From Deltaproteobacteria bacterium HGW-Deltaproteobacteria-8 (lineage in GTDB: Bacteria; Desulfobacterota; Desulfovibrionia; Desulfovibrionales; Desulfovibrionaceae), in contig PHAR01000004.1 of NCBI GenBank assembly GCA_002840405.1, forward strand, positions 1-64,000: DNA of 64,000 nucleotides. The letters are read 5' to 3'. The notes beneath the pieces are model-generated. The model was not told the DNA's origin. It did no database searches and saw only the letters and a list, made by a program, of their open reading frames with translations. A program made the translations under genes and the position numbers. Every line of letters begins with the position of its first letter. The stretch's first letter is position 1. Below, in pieces: positions 17,113-27,474 of the stretch.

Positions 17113-18585
17113 ATGACCGAGACAGCCAAGGCCATCACACCGGAAATCATCGCCTGCCCCGACGAGAGCGTGGCCATCCCTGTGGAGCGTGTCGCCATAT
17201 TCGACGAGCGCAAGGACCAGATCCACCGCATCGGCGAGGGCGCATTCTCCATGGCCTGCAACCGCGACTCGCTCGCCGGGGCCGTAAGCCAGCGCGCCTG
17301 CGTGTTCTGCGGCTCGCGCGTGGTGCTGTACCCCATCGCCGACGCCCTGCACCTGGTGCACGGGCCCATCGGCTGCGCGGCCTACACCTGGGACATCCGC
17401 GGCGCGCTCTCCAGCGGCCCGGAACTGCACCGGCTGTCCTTCTCCACGGACCTGCAGGAACTGGATGTGGTCTTCGGCGGCGAGAAGAAGCTGGCCAAGG
17501 CTCTGGACGAGCTCATCCCGCGCTACGAGCCCAAGGCCGCCTTTGTCTACTCCACCTGCATCGTGGGCCTCATCGGCGACGACCTGGCCGCTGTCTGCAA
17601 GGCGGCCAGCGAACGCCACGGCATCCCGGTGATTCCGGTGCAGAGCGAGGGCTTCAAGGGCAACAAGCGCGAGGGTTACCTGGCCGCGTGCAAGGCCATG
17701 CGCACGCTGGTCGGCACCGGCGACATCTCGGACATCTCTCCCCTGTCTGTGAATATCATGGGCGACTTCAACCTGGCGGGCGAGACCTGGATCATCACGG
17801 ACTACCTGAACCGCATGGGCGTGGAGGTGGTGGCCGGGATCACGGGCGACGGCCGGGTGGACGACTTGCGCCGGGCGCACGGGGCCGGCCTGAACATCGT
17901 GCAGTGCTCCGGCTCCACCCAGGACCTTGCCAAGATGATGCGCGACGATTTCGGCATCCCGTTTTTGCGCGTGTCCTGGATCGGCATCGAGGACGTGGCC
18001 GAGAGCCTGTACGCCATCGCCGAGCATTTCGAGCTGACCCGGCCCGAGCTGGCCGGAAACATGGTGGAGCGCACGGCCGCCCTTGTCCGCGACGAGCTGG
18101 CCGCGCTCATGCCGCAGATCAAGGAATACCGCCGCGACCTCGAGGGCAAGAAGGCCGCGGTGTACGTGGGCGGCAGCTTCAAGGCCTTCTCCCTGGTCAA
18201 GGCCTTCCGGCACCTCGGCATGGAGGTGGTCATCGTGGGCTCCCAGACCGGCACCGAGGAGGACTACCGCGAGCTGGCCGCCATCTGCGCGCCCGGCACC
18301 ATCGTGGTCGACGACGCCAACCCGCTGGAGCTGGCCGCCTTCATCAAGGAGAAGGACGTGGACGTCTTTGTCGGCGGCGTGAAGGAGCGGCCCATCGCCT
18401 TCAAGCTGGGCGTGGGCTTCTGCGACCACAACCACGAGCGCAAGATCGCCCTGGAAGGCTTCATCGGCATGCTCAACTTCGCCCGCGAAGTGCACGCCTC
18501 GGTCATGAGTCCCATCTGGAACTTCGTGCCCCGCCGCGAGCTCCAGAACAGCAAGCCCGCCCTCAACGCAGGCGAGGAGGCGTAG
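17113..18585 (+). CDS. nifE: FeMo-cofactor scaffold protein NifE
   Basis: NifD-like half of the NifEN scaffold (490 aa) on which the NifB-cofactor is matured with Mo and homocitrate. The family cysteines are in RACVFCGSRVV, HGPIGCAAYTW and STCIVGLIGDD. The FeMo-cofactor His/Cys pair of NifD is not conserved in the same form. It is preceded by a short gap from the GNAT gene, and nifN starts 3 bases after its stop. Confidence 0.96.
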   Translation: MTETAKAITPEIIACPDESVAIPVERVAIFDERKDQIHRIGEGAFSMACNRDSLAGAVSQRACVFCGSRVVLYPIADALHLVHGPIGCAAYTWDIRGALSSGPELHRLSFSTDLQELDVVFGGEKKLAKALDELIPRYEPKAAFVYSTCIVGLIGDDLAAVCKAASERHGIPVIPVQSEGFKGNKREGYLAACKAMRTLVGTGDISDISPLSVNIMGDFNLAGETWIITDYLNRMGVEVVAGITGDGRVDDLRRAHGAGLNIVQCSGSTQDLAKMMRDDFGIPFLRVSWIGIEDVAESLYAIAEHFELTRPELAGNMVERTAALVRDELAALMPQIKEYRRDLEGKKAAVYVGGSFKAFSLVKAFRHLGMEVVIVGSQTGTEEDYRELAAICAPGTIVVDDANPLELAAFIKEKDVDVFVGGVKERPIAFKLGVGFCDHNHERKIALEGFIGMLNFAREVHASVMSPIWNFVPRRELQNSKPALNAGEEA

Positions 18586-18588
18586 GCC

Positions 18589-20022
18589 ATGAACGACACA
18601 GCCGTCCTGAACCCCGTCGCCGACAACCCCGTCATCGACAGCCCGGGCAACGAGTACAAGGGCCAATACAATGGTCCGTCCAACGTCTCCACCACCAACG
18701 CCTGCAAGCTCTGCACGCCGCTGGGCGCCACCCTGGCCTTCAAGGGCGTGGAGGGCGCGGTGAGCTTCCTGCACGGCTCCCAGGGCTGCGCCACCTACAT
18801 GCGCCGCTACATCATCAGCCACTTCCGCGAGCCCATGGACATCGCGTCCAGCGCGCTGGGCGAGAAGAACGCCATCTACGGCGGCGGGCCGAACCTCAAG
18901 AAGGGCCTCTTGAACGCCATGCAGAAGTACGGCGCGGGCGTCATCGGCGTGGCCACCACCTGCCTCACCGAGACCATCGGCGACGATGTGGCCCGACTGC
19001 TCATCGAGTTCCGCGAGGAGTTCAAGGACCTGCCCCTGGCCGAGCTGGTGCACGTATCCACGCCGAGTTACTCCGGCACGCACATGGACGGCTTCCACGG
19101 CGCGGTCAAGGCCATGGCCGACCAGCTGTGCGTGGAGAAGGCCCCGGCCAATTCCCGCGTGAACCTGTTCTCCGGCATGGTCTCCCCGGCCGACATCCGC
19201 CACCTGAAGGAGATCTGCCGCGCGTTCGGCATCGAGCCCATCATCCTGCCGGACTACTCCGAGACGCTCGATGGCCCGGCGCTGCTGGAATACGAAAACA
19301 TCCCCTCGGGCGGCACCCCGCTCTCCGACCTGCGGAGCATGTCCGGCGCGCGCGCCTCCATCGAGCTGGGCCGCGCCATCAGCGCGCAAGAGACCGCCGG
19401 CACCTCGCTGAGCGGGCGCTTCGGCGTGCCCCTGTTCCGCCTGGGCCTGCCCATGGGCATCCGCGAGACCGACAGCCTGTTCGCGGCGCTCAAGTCCATC
19501 ACCGGGGTGGAGACCCCGCGCGAGCTGGCCCTTGAGCGCGGCCGCTACGTGGACGCCCTGGTGGACGGCCACAAGTACGTGTCGGGCCTGAAGGCCGTCA
19601 TCTACGGCGAGGAGGACCTGTGCATCGGGCTCACCAGCTTCCTGGCCGAGATCGGCGTCACGCCGGTGCTGGTGGCCACGGGCGCCAAGAACCGCAACCT
19701 GGCCGCGCACATCGAGGCGGCCTGCGGCTCCGTGCTGCGGCATCAGCCCATCGTGCGCGAGGGCGCGGACTTCTTTGACATCGTGGAAGAGGCCAAGACG
19801 CTTTCGCCCGACCTGCTGGTGGGCCACAGCAAGGGCCAGCGGGCCGCGCGCGAGTGGAACATCCCCCTTCTGCGGGTGGGCTTCCCCATCCACGACCGCT
19901 TCGGCGGGCAGCGCCTGCTGCACCTGGGCTACCGGGGCGCGCAGAGCCTCTTCGACCGCCTGGTGAATCTCGTCCTGGAAAAGAAGCAGAACGATTCCGA
20001 CATCGGCTACGGATACCTCTAG
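18589..20022 (+). CDS. nifN: FeMo-cofactor scaffold protein NifN
   Basis: NifK-like half of the NifEN scaffold (477 aa). It has TTNACKLCTPLGATLAF, HGSQGCATYMRRY and TTCLTETIGDD, the NifN versions of the P-cluster regions. It is not fused to NifB, unlike the NifN-B fusions of some anaerobes. It starts 3 bases after nifE with GGCGAGGAGG overlapping the nifE 3' end, so translation is probably coupled. Confidence 0.95.
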   Translation: MNDTAVLNPVADNPVIDSPGNEYKGQYNGPSNVSTTNACKLCTPLGATLAFKGVEGAVSFLHGSQGCATYMRRYIISHFREPMDIASSALGEKNAIYGGGPNLKKGLLNAMQKYGAGVIGVATTCLTETIGDDVARLLIEFREEFKDLPLAELVHVSTPSYSGTHMDGFHGAVKAMADQLCVEKAPANSRVNLFSGMVSPADIRHLKEICRAFGIEPIILPDYSETLDGPALLEYENIPSGGTPLSDLRSMSGARASIELGRAISAQETAGTSLSGRFGVPLFRLGLPMGIRETDSLFAALKSITGVETPRELALERGRYVDALVDGHKYVSGLKAVIYGEEDLCIGLTSFLAEIGVTPVLVATGAKNRNLAAHIEAACGSVLRHQPIVREGADFFDIVEEAKTLSPDLLVGHSKGQRAAREWNIPLLRVGFPIHDRFGGQRLLHLGYRGAQSLFDRLVNLVLEKKQNDSDIGYGYL

Positions 20023-20049
20023 CTCTCGTCACTGGAAAAGGAGCCGAAC

Positions 20050-21345
20050 ATGCAGACCATCATCACTACTCCTGTCGACCCGAAGTCCGTCAAGCACCCC
20101 TGCTTCAACAAGGAGTCGTCTGGCACCTGCGGCCGCGTGCACCTGCCCGTGGCGCCCAAGTGCAATATCCAGTGCAATTACTGCAACCGCAAGTACGACT
20201 GCGTGAACGAGTCGCGCCCGGGCGTCACCAGCGGCATCCTGAAGCCCTTCCAGGCCCTGGAATACACCCGGCAGGTGCTGGACCGCGAGCCGCGCATCAC
20301 GGTCATCGGCATCGCCGGGCCGGGCGACCCCATGGCCAACCCGGCGGAGACGCTGGAGACCATGCGCCTCATCCGCACGGAATACCCGCACATGCTCTTC
20401 TGCCTGTCGAGTAACGGCCTGGCCATGCCCGAGTACCTGGACGACCTGGCCGAGCTGGGCGTGACCCACGCCACGGTGACGCTGAACACCGTTGACCCGG
20501 CCATCGGCGCCAAGATCTACTCCTGGGTGCGCGACGGCAATGTGGTCTACCGGGGCCAGGACGCCGCCGAGCTCATCCTGGAGCGCCAGCTTGCAGCCAT
20601 CGCAGGCCTCAAGGCGCGCGGGCTGGCCGTGAAGGTCAACACCATCGTCATTCCGGGCGTGAACGACACCCACATCCAGGCCGTGGCCGAGAAGGCCCAT
20701 GAGCTTGGCGTGGACCTCATGAACCTCATGCCCATGTTCCCCACCGAGGGAACCCCGTTCGGGAACCTCAAGGAGCCGGGCAAGGATGCCATAGAAGCCC
20801 TGCGCGCCGAAGCCGGGCCGCTGGTGGCCCAGATGACCCACTGCCGCCGCTGCCGGGCCGACGCCGTGGGCCTGCTTTGCAACGACCGCTCCACCGAGCT
20901 TGGCGGCGTCTTGGCCGCGTGCAGCAAGATGGCCCCGCAGGCCCAGAACGACCGGCCCTACGTGGCCATTGCCACCCGCGAGGGCCTCTTGGTGAACCTG
21001 CACCTGGGCGAGGCCAAGCGCTTCCAGATCTGGGGCCTTGCTGAAGGCGGTGCCTTCCGCCTGGTGGAAGAACGCCAGGCCCCGTCCGCGGGCTGCGGCC
21101 CCTCGCGCTGGGAGGACCTGGCCAAGCTGTTGTCCGACTGCCGGGCCGTGCTGGTGAGCGCCCTGGGCGACACCCCGCGCAAGATTCTGACCGAGCGCGG
21201 CACCCTGCCCGCAGCCTGCTCCGGGTTCATCGAGGACGCCCTGGCCCTGGCCTTCGGCGAGGACGGCGTGGCCCGGCTGGAGGCCCTGAAGGCGCGGCGC
21301 GGCGGCGTGGGCAAGTCCTGCTGCGGCACGGGCGACGGCTGCTGA
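20050..21345 (+). CDS. nifB: Nitrogenase cofactor biosynthesis radical SAM enzyme NifB
   Basis: Makes the 8Fe-9S-C precursor (NifB-co) from two 4Fe-4S clusters using SAM (431 aa). All hallmarks are present: HPCF (Cys18), GTCGR (Cys27), the radical-SAM triad CNIQCNYC (C38, C42, C45), ESRPGV, AGPGDP, TLNTVDP and CRRCRADAVG. A C-terminal NifX-like domain follows (residues about 310-410, VAIATREGLLVNLHLGEA), and the tail is rich in Cys. It is the catalytic counterpart of the cysteine-less paralogue upstream. GGAAAAGGAG precedes the ATG. Confidence 0.97.
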   Translation: MQTIITTPVDPKSVKHPCFNKESSGTCGRVHLPVAPKCNIQCNYCNRKYDCVNESRPGVTSGILKPFQALEYTRQVLDREPRITVIGIAGPGDPMANPAETLETMRLIRTEYPHMLFCLSSNGLAMPEYLDDLAELGVTHATVTLNTVDPAIGAKIYSWVRDGNVVYRGQDAAELILERQLAAIAGLKARGLAVKVNTIVIPGVNDTHIQAVAEKAHELGVDLMNLMPMFPTEGTPFGNLKEPGKDAIEALRAEAGPLVAQMTHCRRCRADAVGLLCNDRSTELGGVLAACSKMAPQAQNDRPYVAIATREGLLVNLHLGEAKRFQIWGLAEGGAFRLVEERQAPSAGCGPSRWEDLAKLLSDCRAVLVSALGDTPRKILTERGTLPAACSGFIEDALALAFGEDGVARLEALKARRGGVGKSCCGTGDGC

Positions 21346-21349
21346 GCCA

Positions 21350-21613
21350 ATGATGGATTCGTTGACGCTCTTCGGCCTGGCGGCCGTCAGCCTGATGCTG
21401 GCGTGCTACGCCCTGGAGGACAGGAGCCCCTGGTTCGTGCTGGCTTTCGCCGGCTCCTGCGCCCTGGGCTCGGTCTACGGGTTCCTGCAGGGGGCCTGGC
21501 CCTTCGGGCTGGTGGAGGCGGTGTGGTCCGTGGTGGCGGTGTTCCGCTGGCGCAGGCTGCGCCGGGAGCAGAACAGCAGGAGCCTGCTGAGCCTGCGCAG
21601 CGTGGCCAGCTGA
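21350..21613 (+). CDS. Small membrane protein at the end of the nif operon
   Basis: An 87-aa protein with about three hydrophobic segments (DSLTLFGLAAVSLMLACYAL, WFVLAFAGSCALGSVYGFLQ, FGLVEAVWSVVAVFRW) and a basic tail. The last segment resembles small uncharacterised membrane proteins found widely in proteobacteria. I know of no function. It starts 4 bases after the nifB stop, so it is almost certainly translated from the nif transcript. A terminator hairpin follows. Confidence 0.65.
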   Translation: MMDSLTLFGLAAVSLMLACYALEDRSPWFVLAFAGSCALGSVYGFLQGAWPFGLVEAVWSVVAVFRWRRLRREQNSRSLLSLRSVAS

Positions 21614-21641
21614 GTCCGGCTCATCATGAACACAACGAATA

Positions 21642-21676
21642 AGCGCCCGGCCTCCTTGAACAGGGGGCCGGGCGCT
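21642..21676. terminator. Bidirectional-type terminator hairpin between nif operon and aminotransferase
   Basis: AGCGCCCGGCC pairs perfectly with GGCCGGGCGCT across a 13-base loop, between two convergent genes. The plus side is followed only by CTCGTTTG, a weak T-tract. Confidence 0.7.
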
Positions 21677-21702
21677 CTCGTTTGCGGCGGAATGTCGGAA
21701 GC

Positions 21703-22641
21703 CTAGAAGGCCGTGCCGTTCTGGGCCAGGTCGGCCATGATCAGCGCGCGGATGCGCCTGCTCACCGGGCCGGGCTTGGCATCATGGATGGGCTTGCCGT
21801 TGTAGCGCACCACGGACACGCAGTCGAAGCTGGTGCCCACCATCATGACCTCGCGGGCGGTGAAGATCTCGTCCTCGGTGATGCCCTTGAAGAGGATGCC
21901 AAGCTCGTCCTTCACCAGGTCCACGGCGCGCATGAGGGTGGTGCCGGCAAGGGAGTTGGTGAACTCCGGGATCACCAGCCGCCCGGCCTCGTCCACCAGG
22001 CAGATGTTCTCTGTCGCACCCTCGGCCAAAAAGCCCTTGTCGTCGAAGCAGAAGGGGAAGTCGAAACCGCCCTTGATGGCCTCGCGCTTCATGAGCACGT
22101 TGGGCAGGTAGTTGGTGGTCTTGACCGTCGCCATCCAGGCCTGCTTGGCCGGAATGGACGTGCGGAAGGCCGTGACGCCCTTTTCGAAGTACGCTTCCGG
22201 CTTGATGTGCATGCGGTAGGCCACCAGGTACAGGCTCTGCACCGGGCTCTCGAAGGGGTCGATGCCGAAGCCGCCCGGCCCGCGCCCCAGCAGGATGCGG
22301 ATGAGGCCGTCGGGCTCGTTGCCCGCGCTGGCCACCTCGATGAGGGCCTGCTTGAGCTCCGCCCAGGAGCACGGCGGCTCCAGGTGGATGGCCTGGCAGG
22401 AGAGCTTCATGCGCCGCAGGTGCGGGTCGAGCTGGTACAGCTTGCGGCCCACGTACTTGATGGTCTCGAACACGCCGTCGCCCCGGTGCACCAGGTGGTC
22501 GTCCCAGGGCATGAGCATGAGCAGCGGGTCCGTGCCGATGACCCCGATGCGGTGGTCGTAGAAGGCCAGCACCTCCTCGGTGCCGGGCCGGATGGCCTCG
22601 AGCATGGCCTCCAGGTATTCCTTTGATGTGGCGACGCGCAT
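21703..22641 (-). CDS. Class IV aminotransferase (BCAT/D-amino acid/ADC-lyase family)
   Basis: PLP-dependent fold-type IV enzyme (312 aa). Visible family features are HRGDGVFETIKY near the N-terminus, the PLP-lysine region TVKTTNYLPNVLMKREA, FLAEGATENICLVD and LAGTTLMRAVDL. The family covers branched-chain, D-amino-acid and aminodeoxychorismate enzymes, and I cannot choose between them from sequence alone. AAAAGGAG precedes the ATG. It is co-directional with asd and metF behind it, suggesting an amino-acid metabolism unit. Confidence 0.85.
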   Translation of the reverse strand: MRVATSKEYLEAMLEAIRPGTEEVLAFYDHRIGVIGTDPLLMLMPWDDHLVHRGDGVFETIKYVGRKLYQLDPHLRRMKLSCQAIHLEPPCSWAELKQALIEVASAGNEPDGLIRILLGRGPGGFGIDPFESPVQSLYLVAYRMHIKPEAYFEKGVTAFRTSIPAKQAWMATVKTTNYLPNVLMKREAIKGGFDFPFCFDDKGFLAEGATENICLVDEAGRLVIPEFTNSLAGTTLMRAVDLVKDELGILFKGITEDEIFTAREVMMVGTSFDCVSVVRYNGKPIHDAKPGPVSRRIRALIMADLAQNGTAF

Positions 22642-22661
22642 GGCGTGCTCCTTTTGTTAAA

Positions 22662-23693
<1,032 letters not shown>

Positions 23694-23706
23694 TTCGTTT
23701 CCCCCG

Positions 23707-24582
23707 TTAGCGGATGATGATGTTGTTCATGATGGACAAGCAGGCCTCGGCGCGGTTGAGCGTGTACAAGTGCACGCCCGGCACGCCCGCGTCGAGCAGC
23801 CCCTGGACCTGGGCCGTGGCATGGGCAAGCCCCAGCTCGCGCACGGCCACGTCGCCGCCTTTGGCGAAAGTCGCCTCCAGCGTCTCGAAAAAACCGCCGA
23901 ACACCGCCCGGCCATTCAGCCCCGCGATGAACTCGGCAGACTTCATGCTCAAAATGGGCATGATGCCCGGCACGATGGGCACGCTGACGCCAAGGGCGCG
24001 CAGACGCTGCACATAGCCAAGGTACAGTTCGTTCTCAAAGAACAGCTGGGTGACCACGAACTGCCCGCCCGCGTCCACCTTGTGCTTCAGCCACTTGAGG
24101 TCTTCCTCGGGCGAGGCCGATTCCGGGTGCACGGTGGGAATGCCCGCCACGCCGATGCCCATGTCCGGGTAGTGCCTGCGGATGAAGCGCACCAGGTCCG
24201 AGGCGTGCTGGAACTCCTGGCCCTCGAAGGAGAAGTTCTCCACGTTCCTCGGCGGGTCGCCGCGCAGGGCCAGCACGTTCTGGATGCCCGCCTCGGTGAT
24301 GGCCTTGAGGAACCCGTGCAGGGCGTCGCTTGATGCGCCCACGCAGGTCAGGTGCGCCATGGGTTCGAGCCCCAGGTCGTTCTTCATGTGCGTGACGATG
24401 TCGAGGGTGTTGGCCTGGGTGCCGCCGCCCGCGCCATAGGTCACGGAGACGAAGAGCGGGTCGAGCACCTTGAGCTTCTCGACCTCCTCAAAAAACTTGG
24501 GCCAGGTGTCGCGCTCCTTCGGCGGGAAAAATTCCAGCGAGAGGAAGGGCTTGCGAGTTGGTATCAGGTCCGCGATGCGCAC
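23707..24582 (-). CDS. metF: Methylenetetrahydrofolate reductase
   Basis: Reduces 5,10-methylene- to 5-methyl-tetrahydrofolate with FAD (291 aa). It has the MTHFR pattern FLSLEFFPPKERDTW at the N-terminus, the VSVTYGAGG segment, AHLTCVGAS, LALRGDPPR and GVPGVHLYTLNRAEA at the end. The start codon is GTG, with AAGGAG 9 bases upstream. Transcribed with asd. I see no recognisable riboswitch in the 230 bases before it. Confidence 0.95.
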   Translation of the reverse strand: MRIADLIPTRKPFLSLEFFPPKERDTWPKFFEEVEKLKVLDPLFVSVTYGAGGGTQANTLDIVTHMKNDLGLEPMAHLTCVGASSDALHGFLKAITEAGIQNVLALRGDPPRNVENFSFEGQEFQHASDLVRFIRRHYPDMGIGVAGIPTVHPESASPEEDLKWLKHKVDAGGQFVVTQLFFENELYLGYVQRLRALGVSVPIVPGIMPILSMKSAEFIAGLNGRAVFGGFFETLEATFAKGGDVAVRELGLAHATAQVQGLLDAGVPGVHLYTLNRAEACLSIMNNIIIR

Positions 24583-24812
24583 GCGTCAGGGCTCCTTGGT
24601 TGTTGCAGCGCCGTGAAGGACAGGGTTCGGTCATCCGGGGTGGGCGCAGAAAGTAGGCGTGTATCCTTTCTTGGCCCGGCCCGCAACGTCTGCGCATGGT
24701 TTCACAATGTTCGGACCGACAGCGCTGCGACAGGGACGCTGCCCCTGGCATTCGACGCGAACAAACGGGGCGTCCAGAGGGCCTCAGGGCCTTTGGCCGC
24801 CAAAGGCGGCTC

Positions 24813-25238
24813 TTACGCCAGCGGCCAGCACAGCGCGGGCACGATGTCCGCGTTGGCGGGAAGGAAGATGGACACGTCGGCCGCGCCCGGAGCGAACCAG
24901 GCGAAGCGCTGGCCCTCCAGCGGGATGACCTCGCCGGAAAACGCCGTGACATGGAAGAAATGCAGGCGCACCGGCCCCTGCGGATACACGAAGCGCTTCT
25001 CGCGCCAGAAGACGAGCTCGGTGGAGGTGAAGGACAGCTCCTCCTCAAGCTCGCGGATGAGCGCCTCGGCCAGGGTCTCGCCGGCCTCCACCTTGCCGCC
25101 GGGAAACTCCCACCAGCCTGCGTGGGCCTTGCCCTCGGGCCGCTCCACGGCCAGGAACCGGCCATCCCGCCAGACCACCCCCGCCACGACCTGAAGGTCG
25201 GGGACGGATGTTGCCCCGGAGATCGGCGCGCTACTCAC
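24813..25238 (-). CDS. Nudix hydrolase (MutT-like)
   Basis: A 141-aa Nudix pyrophosphohydrolase, probably of the 8-oxo-dGTP sanitising type. The Nudix box reads GGKVEAGETLAEALIRELEE, preceded by GWWEFP, with the terminal glycine of the consensus replaced. I chose GTG as start: it overlaps the stop region of the ABC-F gene upstream, and GGAGG lies 6 bases before it, so translation is coupled. A longer ATG start would overlap the ABC-F gene heavily. Confidence 0.85.
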   Translation of the reverse strand: MSSAPISGATSVPDLQVVAGVVWRDGRFLAVERPEGKAHAGWWEFPGGKVEAGETLAEALIRELEEELSFTSTELVFWREKRFVYPQGPVRLHFFHVTAFSGEVIPLEGQRFAWFAPGAADVSIFLPANADIVPALCWPLA

Positions 25239-27288
25239 CAAAGGCCTCCATCCCGGTCTCCAGCTCGGCCTGGAGCGCGGCCATGCCGACCTCAAGCTCG
25301 GCCATGCGTTCCATGAGCTTCTCGGCCCAGTCGCTGACCTCGCGGTACTGGTTGTTCACCGCGATGGCCTCCCCGCCGCTCCCGTAGGTGGCCGGGTCGT
25401 TCATCTTGGCCTCCAGCTCGCCCTGCTCCAGCAGCACGCGCTCCAGATCATGCTCGCACTTGGCGTACTCCTCGCGCAGGGGCTTGAGCTTGCGCGAGAA
25501 GACGTTGCGCAGCTCGGCCTGGCGGCGCTTGTCCTCCTTGGACAGGCGCTTGCCGCCCTGCCCGTCCTCGGCTTCGAGACCGGAAACGACGGGGGCTGGC
25601 GCGCTGTCGGACTTGCTGTCGGACTTCTTGGCATCGCGCCGGGACTCAAGCCGGGCCTCCAAAAGCGCGGCGCGGCGCTTGGCGTCGAACTCCTCAAAGC
25701 CCTCGTGGTGCTGGCTGACGCCCTCCGGCCCCAGGGTCCAGATCTCCTCGGCCACCTCGCCCATGAGGTAGCGGTCGTGGGCGACCATGAGGATGGTGCC
25801 CTCGTAGTCCTTGAGCGCGGCCACCAGGCCCTCGCGGCTCTCCAGGTCCAGGTGGTTGGTGGGCTCGTCCAGGATGAGCAGGTTGGCCCGGCCCAAAAAC
25901 AGGCTGGCCAGCACCAGGCGGGACTTCTCGCCGCCGGAAAGCGCGGCCACGGGCCGCTCGAAATAGCCCTCGCCCAGGAGGAACAGACCGAGCACGCCCA
26001 TGAGCTGCTCCTCAGTGCACTTGGGGTCCGAGAGGCGGCGCATCTCCGCAATGACCGTGCTCGTGGGCCGCAAAATCTCGGTCTGGTGCTGGCTGAAGTA
26101 GCCGAGAGTGGTGCTGTTGCCGAGCTTGGCGTAGCCGTGGCTGGCGGCCAGCTCACCGGTGAGCACCTTGAGCAAGGTCGACTTGCCCGCGCCGTTGGGC
26201 GCCACCAGGGCGATCTTGCGGCCCCGGAAGACCTGGAAGCTCAGGCGCGGCCAGATGCGCTTGCCCGGACGCTCGGCGTAGGCGAACTCCAGGTCCACCA
26301 CGTTGACCGGCACCTTGTCGCCGCGCGTGGGCTCGGGCAGGCGGAAGGACAGCCTGTGGCCCGGCCGGGCGGCCAGCTGGTCGCCCTTGATGCGCGAAAG
26401 CTCGTCCTGCATCTTCTCCACGCGCTTGATCTTGCTCTGGGCCTGGGCGGCCTTGCGCGCCTTGACCCGGAAGCGGCGGATGAACTCCTGCTCGTGCTCG
26501 ATGCGCGTGGACAGGTTGGCGGCCTCGCGCACGCGCTGCTCCGCGTTCTCGGCCATCCAGGCCAGAAATTCACTGAAGGACCCGGCGCGCAGCACGGGCT
26601 TGGCCGTGCCCAGCACGAGCACGTGCGTGCCCACGCGTTCCAGGAAGATGCGGTCGTGGGCCACGTAGATGAGCGTGCCCTTGAAGTTCAGGAGGTAGTC
26701 CTCCAGCCACTCCACGGCCTCCAGGTCGAGGTGGTTGGTGGGCTCGTCCAAGAGCAGGATGTCCGCGCCCTGCAGGAGCACCCGGGCCAGCTTGGCGCGC
26801 TCACGCCAGCCGCCGGACAGCCACTCCAGCTTGCGCGAGAGGTCGTCGTCGGAGAACCCGAGGCCCGAGAGGATGGCCCGGGCCTTGTGCTCCGGGTGGT
26901 AGCCGAACTGCTGCTCCAGCCGGGCCTGACGCTCGCCCAGCTTGCGCAGCTTGGCCTCGTCGCGCTCCGCAACCGCGTGCTCCCACTCGCGCCAGAAGTC
27001 GCCCCAGTTGGGCAGCGCGGCCAGCACCCAGCCCAGCAGCGGCTCCAGCAGGTCGACCTTGGAGAGCTCCTGGGCCACGTAGCCGATGCGCGCGGCCTTG
27101 GTCAGCACCACGCTTCCGGAATCAGGCTCGGTGCGGCCGGCCAGGATCTTGAGCAGGGTGGACTTGCCCGAGCCGTTGGGTCCGGCCACGGCCAGGCGCA
27201 TGCCCGGCAGGGCCTCGAAGGACAGGGCGCTGAAGAGTTCTTCGCCCCCGTAGGATTTCCCGATGTTCTGGACAGTGATCTTGGACAA
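25231..27288 (-). CDS. ABC-F family ATPase (Uup/EttA-like)
   Basis: A soluble protein with two ABC ATPase domains and no membrane segment (685 aa), probably a ribosome-associated translation factor. Domain 1 has Walker A GPNGSGKS, signature LSGGWRERAKLA and DEPTNHLDLE. A charged linker follows. Domain 2 has APNGAGKS, LSGGEKSR and DEPTNHLDLE. A long charged, coiled-coil C-terminal tail follows, as in Uup. I took a TTG start (SKITVQNIGKSYGG) because GGAGG lies 7 bases upstream. An ATG 27 bases further upstream is possible. Confidence 0.88.
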   Translation of the reverse strand: MSKITVQNIGKSYGGEELFSALSFEALPGMRLAVAGPNGSGKSTLLKILAGRTEPDSGSVVLTKAARIGYVAQELSKVDLLEPLLGWVLAALPNWGDFWREWEHAVAERDEAKLRKLGERQARLEQQFGYHPEHKARAILSGLGFSDDDLSRKLEWLSGGWRERAKLARVLLQGADILLLDEPTNHLDLEAVEWLEDYLLNFKGTLIYVAHDRIFLERVGTHVLVLGTAKPVLRAGSFSEFLAWMAENAEQRVREAANLSTRIEHEQEFIRRFRVKARKAAQAQSKIKRVEKMQDELSRIKGDQLAARPGHRLSFRLPEPTRGDKVPVNVVDLEFAYAERPGKRIWPRLSFQVFRGRKIALVAPNGAGKSTLLKVLTGELAASHGYAKLGNSTTLGYFSQHQTEILRPTSTVIAEMRRLSDPKCTEEQLMGVLGLFLLGEGYFERPVAALSGGEKSRLVLASLFLGRANLLILDEPTNHLDLESREGLVAALKDYEGTILMVAHDRYLMGEVAEEIWTLGPEGVSQHHEGFEEFDAKRRAALLEARLESRRDAKKSDSKSDSAPAPVVSGLEAEDGQGGKRLSKEDKRRQAELRNVFSRKLKPLREEYAKCEHDLERVLLEQGELEAKMNDPATYGSGGEAIAVNNQYREVSDWAEKLMERMAELEVGMAALQAELETGMEAFGE

Positions 27289-27474
27289 AGCGTGGGCCTC
27301 CGGTTGCACGCCCATGGAAGCGGGCGGCGAGGTGCTGATATATCGCCTGCGGCGCCGTTGCAAGAGCCGGGGCAAGAGCTGACGGGGCAAGCGCCTGTCC
27401 GGGCTCCCACTGCCTGGCGGCTCGGCCTGGCGGTCCGGCTTGGCAATTCGGCCCACCAAGGCTATGCTCGCGCC

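Noticed and set aside
17086-19923. A 945-codon open frame antisense to nifE and nifN, and similar long antisense frames opposite fdhA, the NifB-like gene, rhodanese and tex
   Set aside because: These follow from the high G+C at third positions. The products are Val/Gly/Leu/His-rich without any known motif, and lie opposite convincing genes.
24583-24812. Riboswitch before metF
   Set aside because: I looked for SAM-type or cobalamin-type conserved boxes in the leader and saw none. Small hairpins such as GCCGCC-TTT-GGCGGC near 24800 fit a transcript end better.
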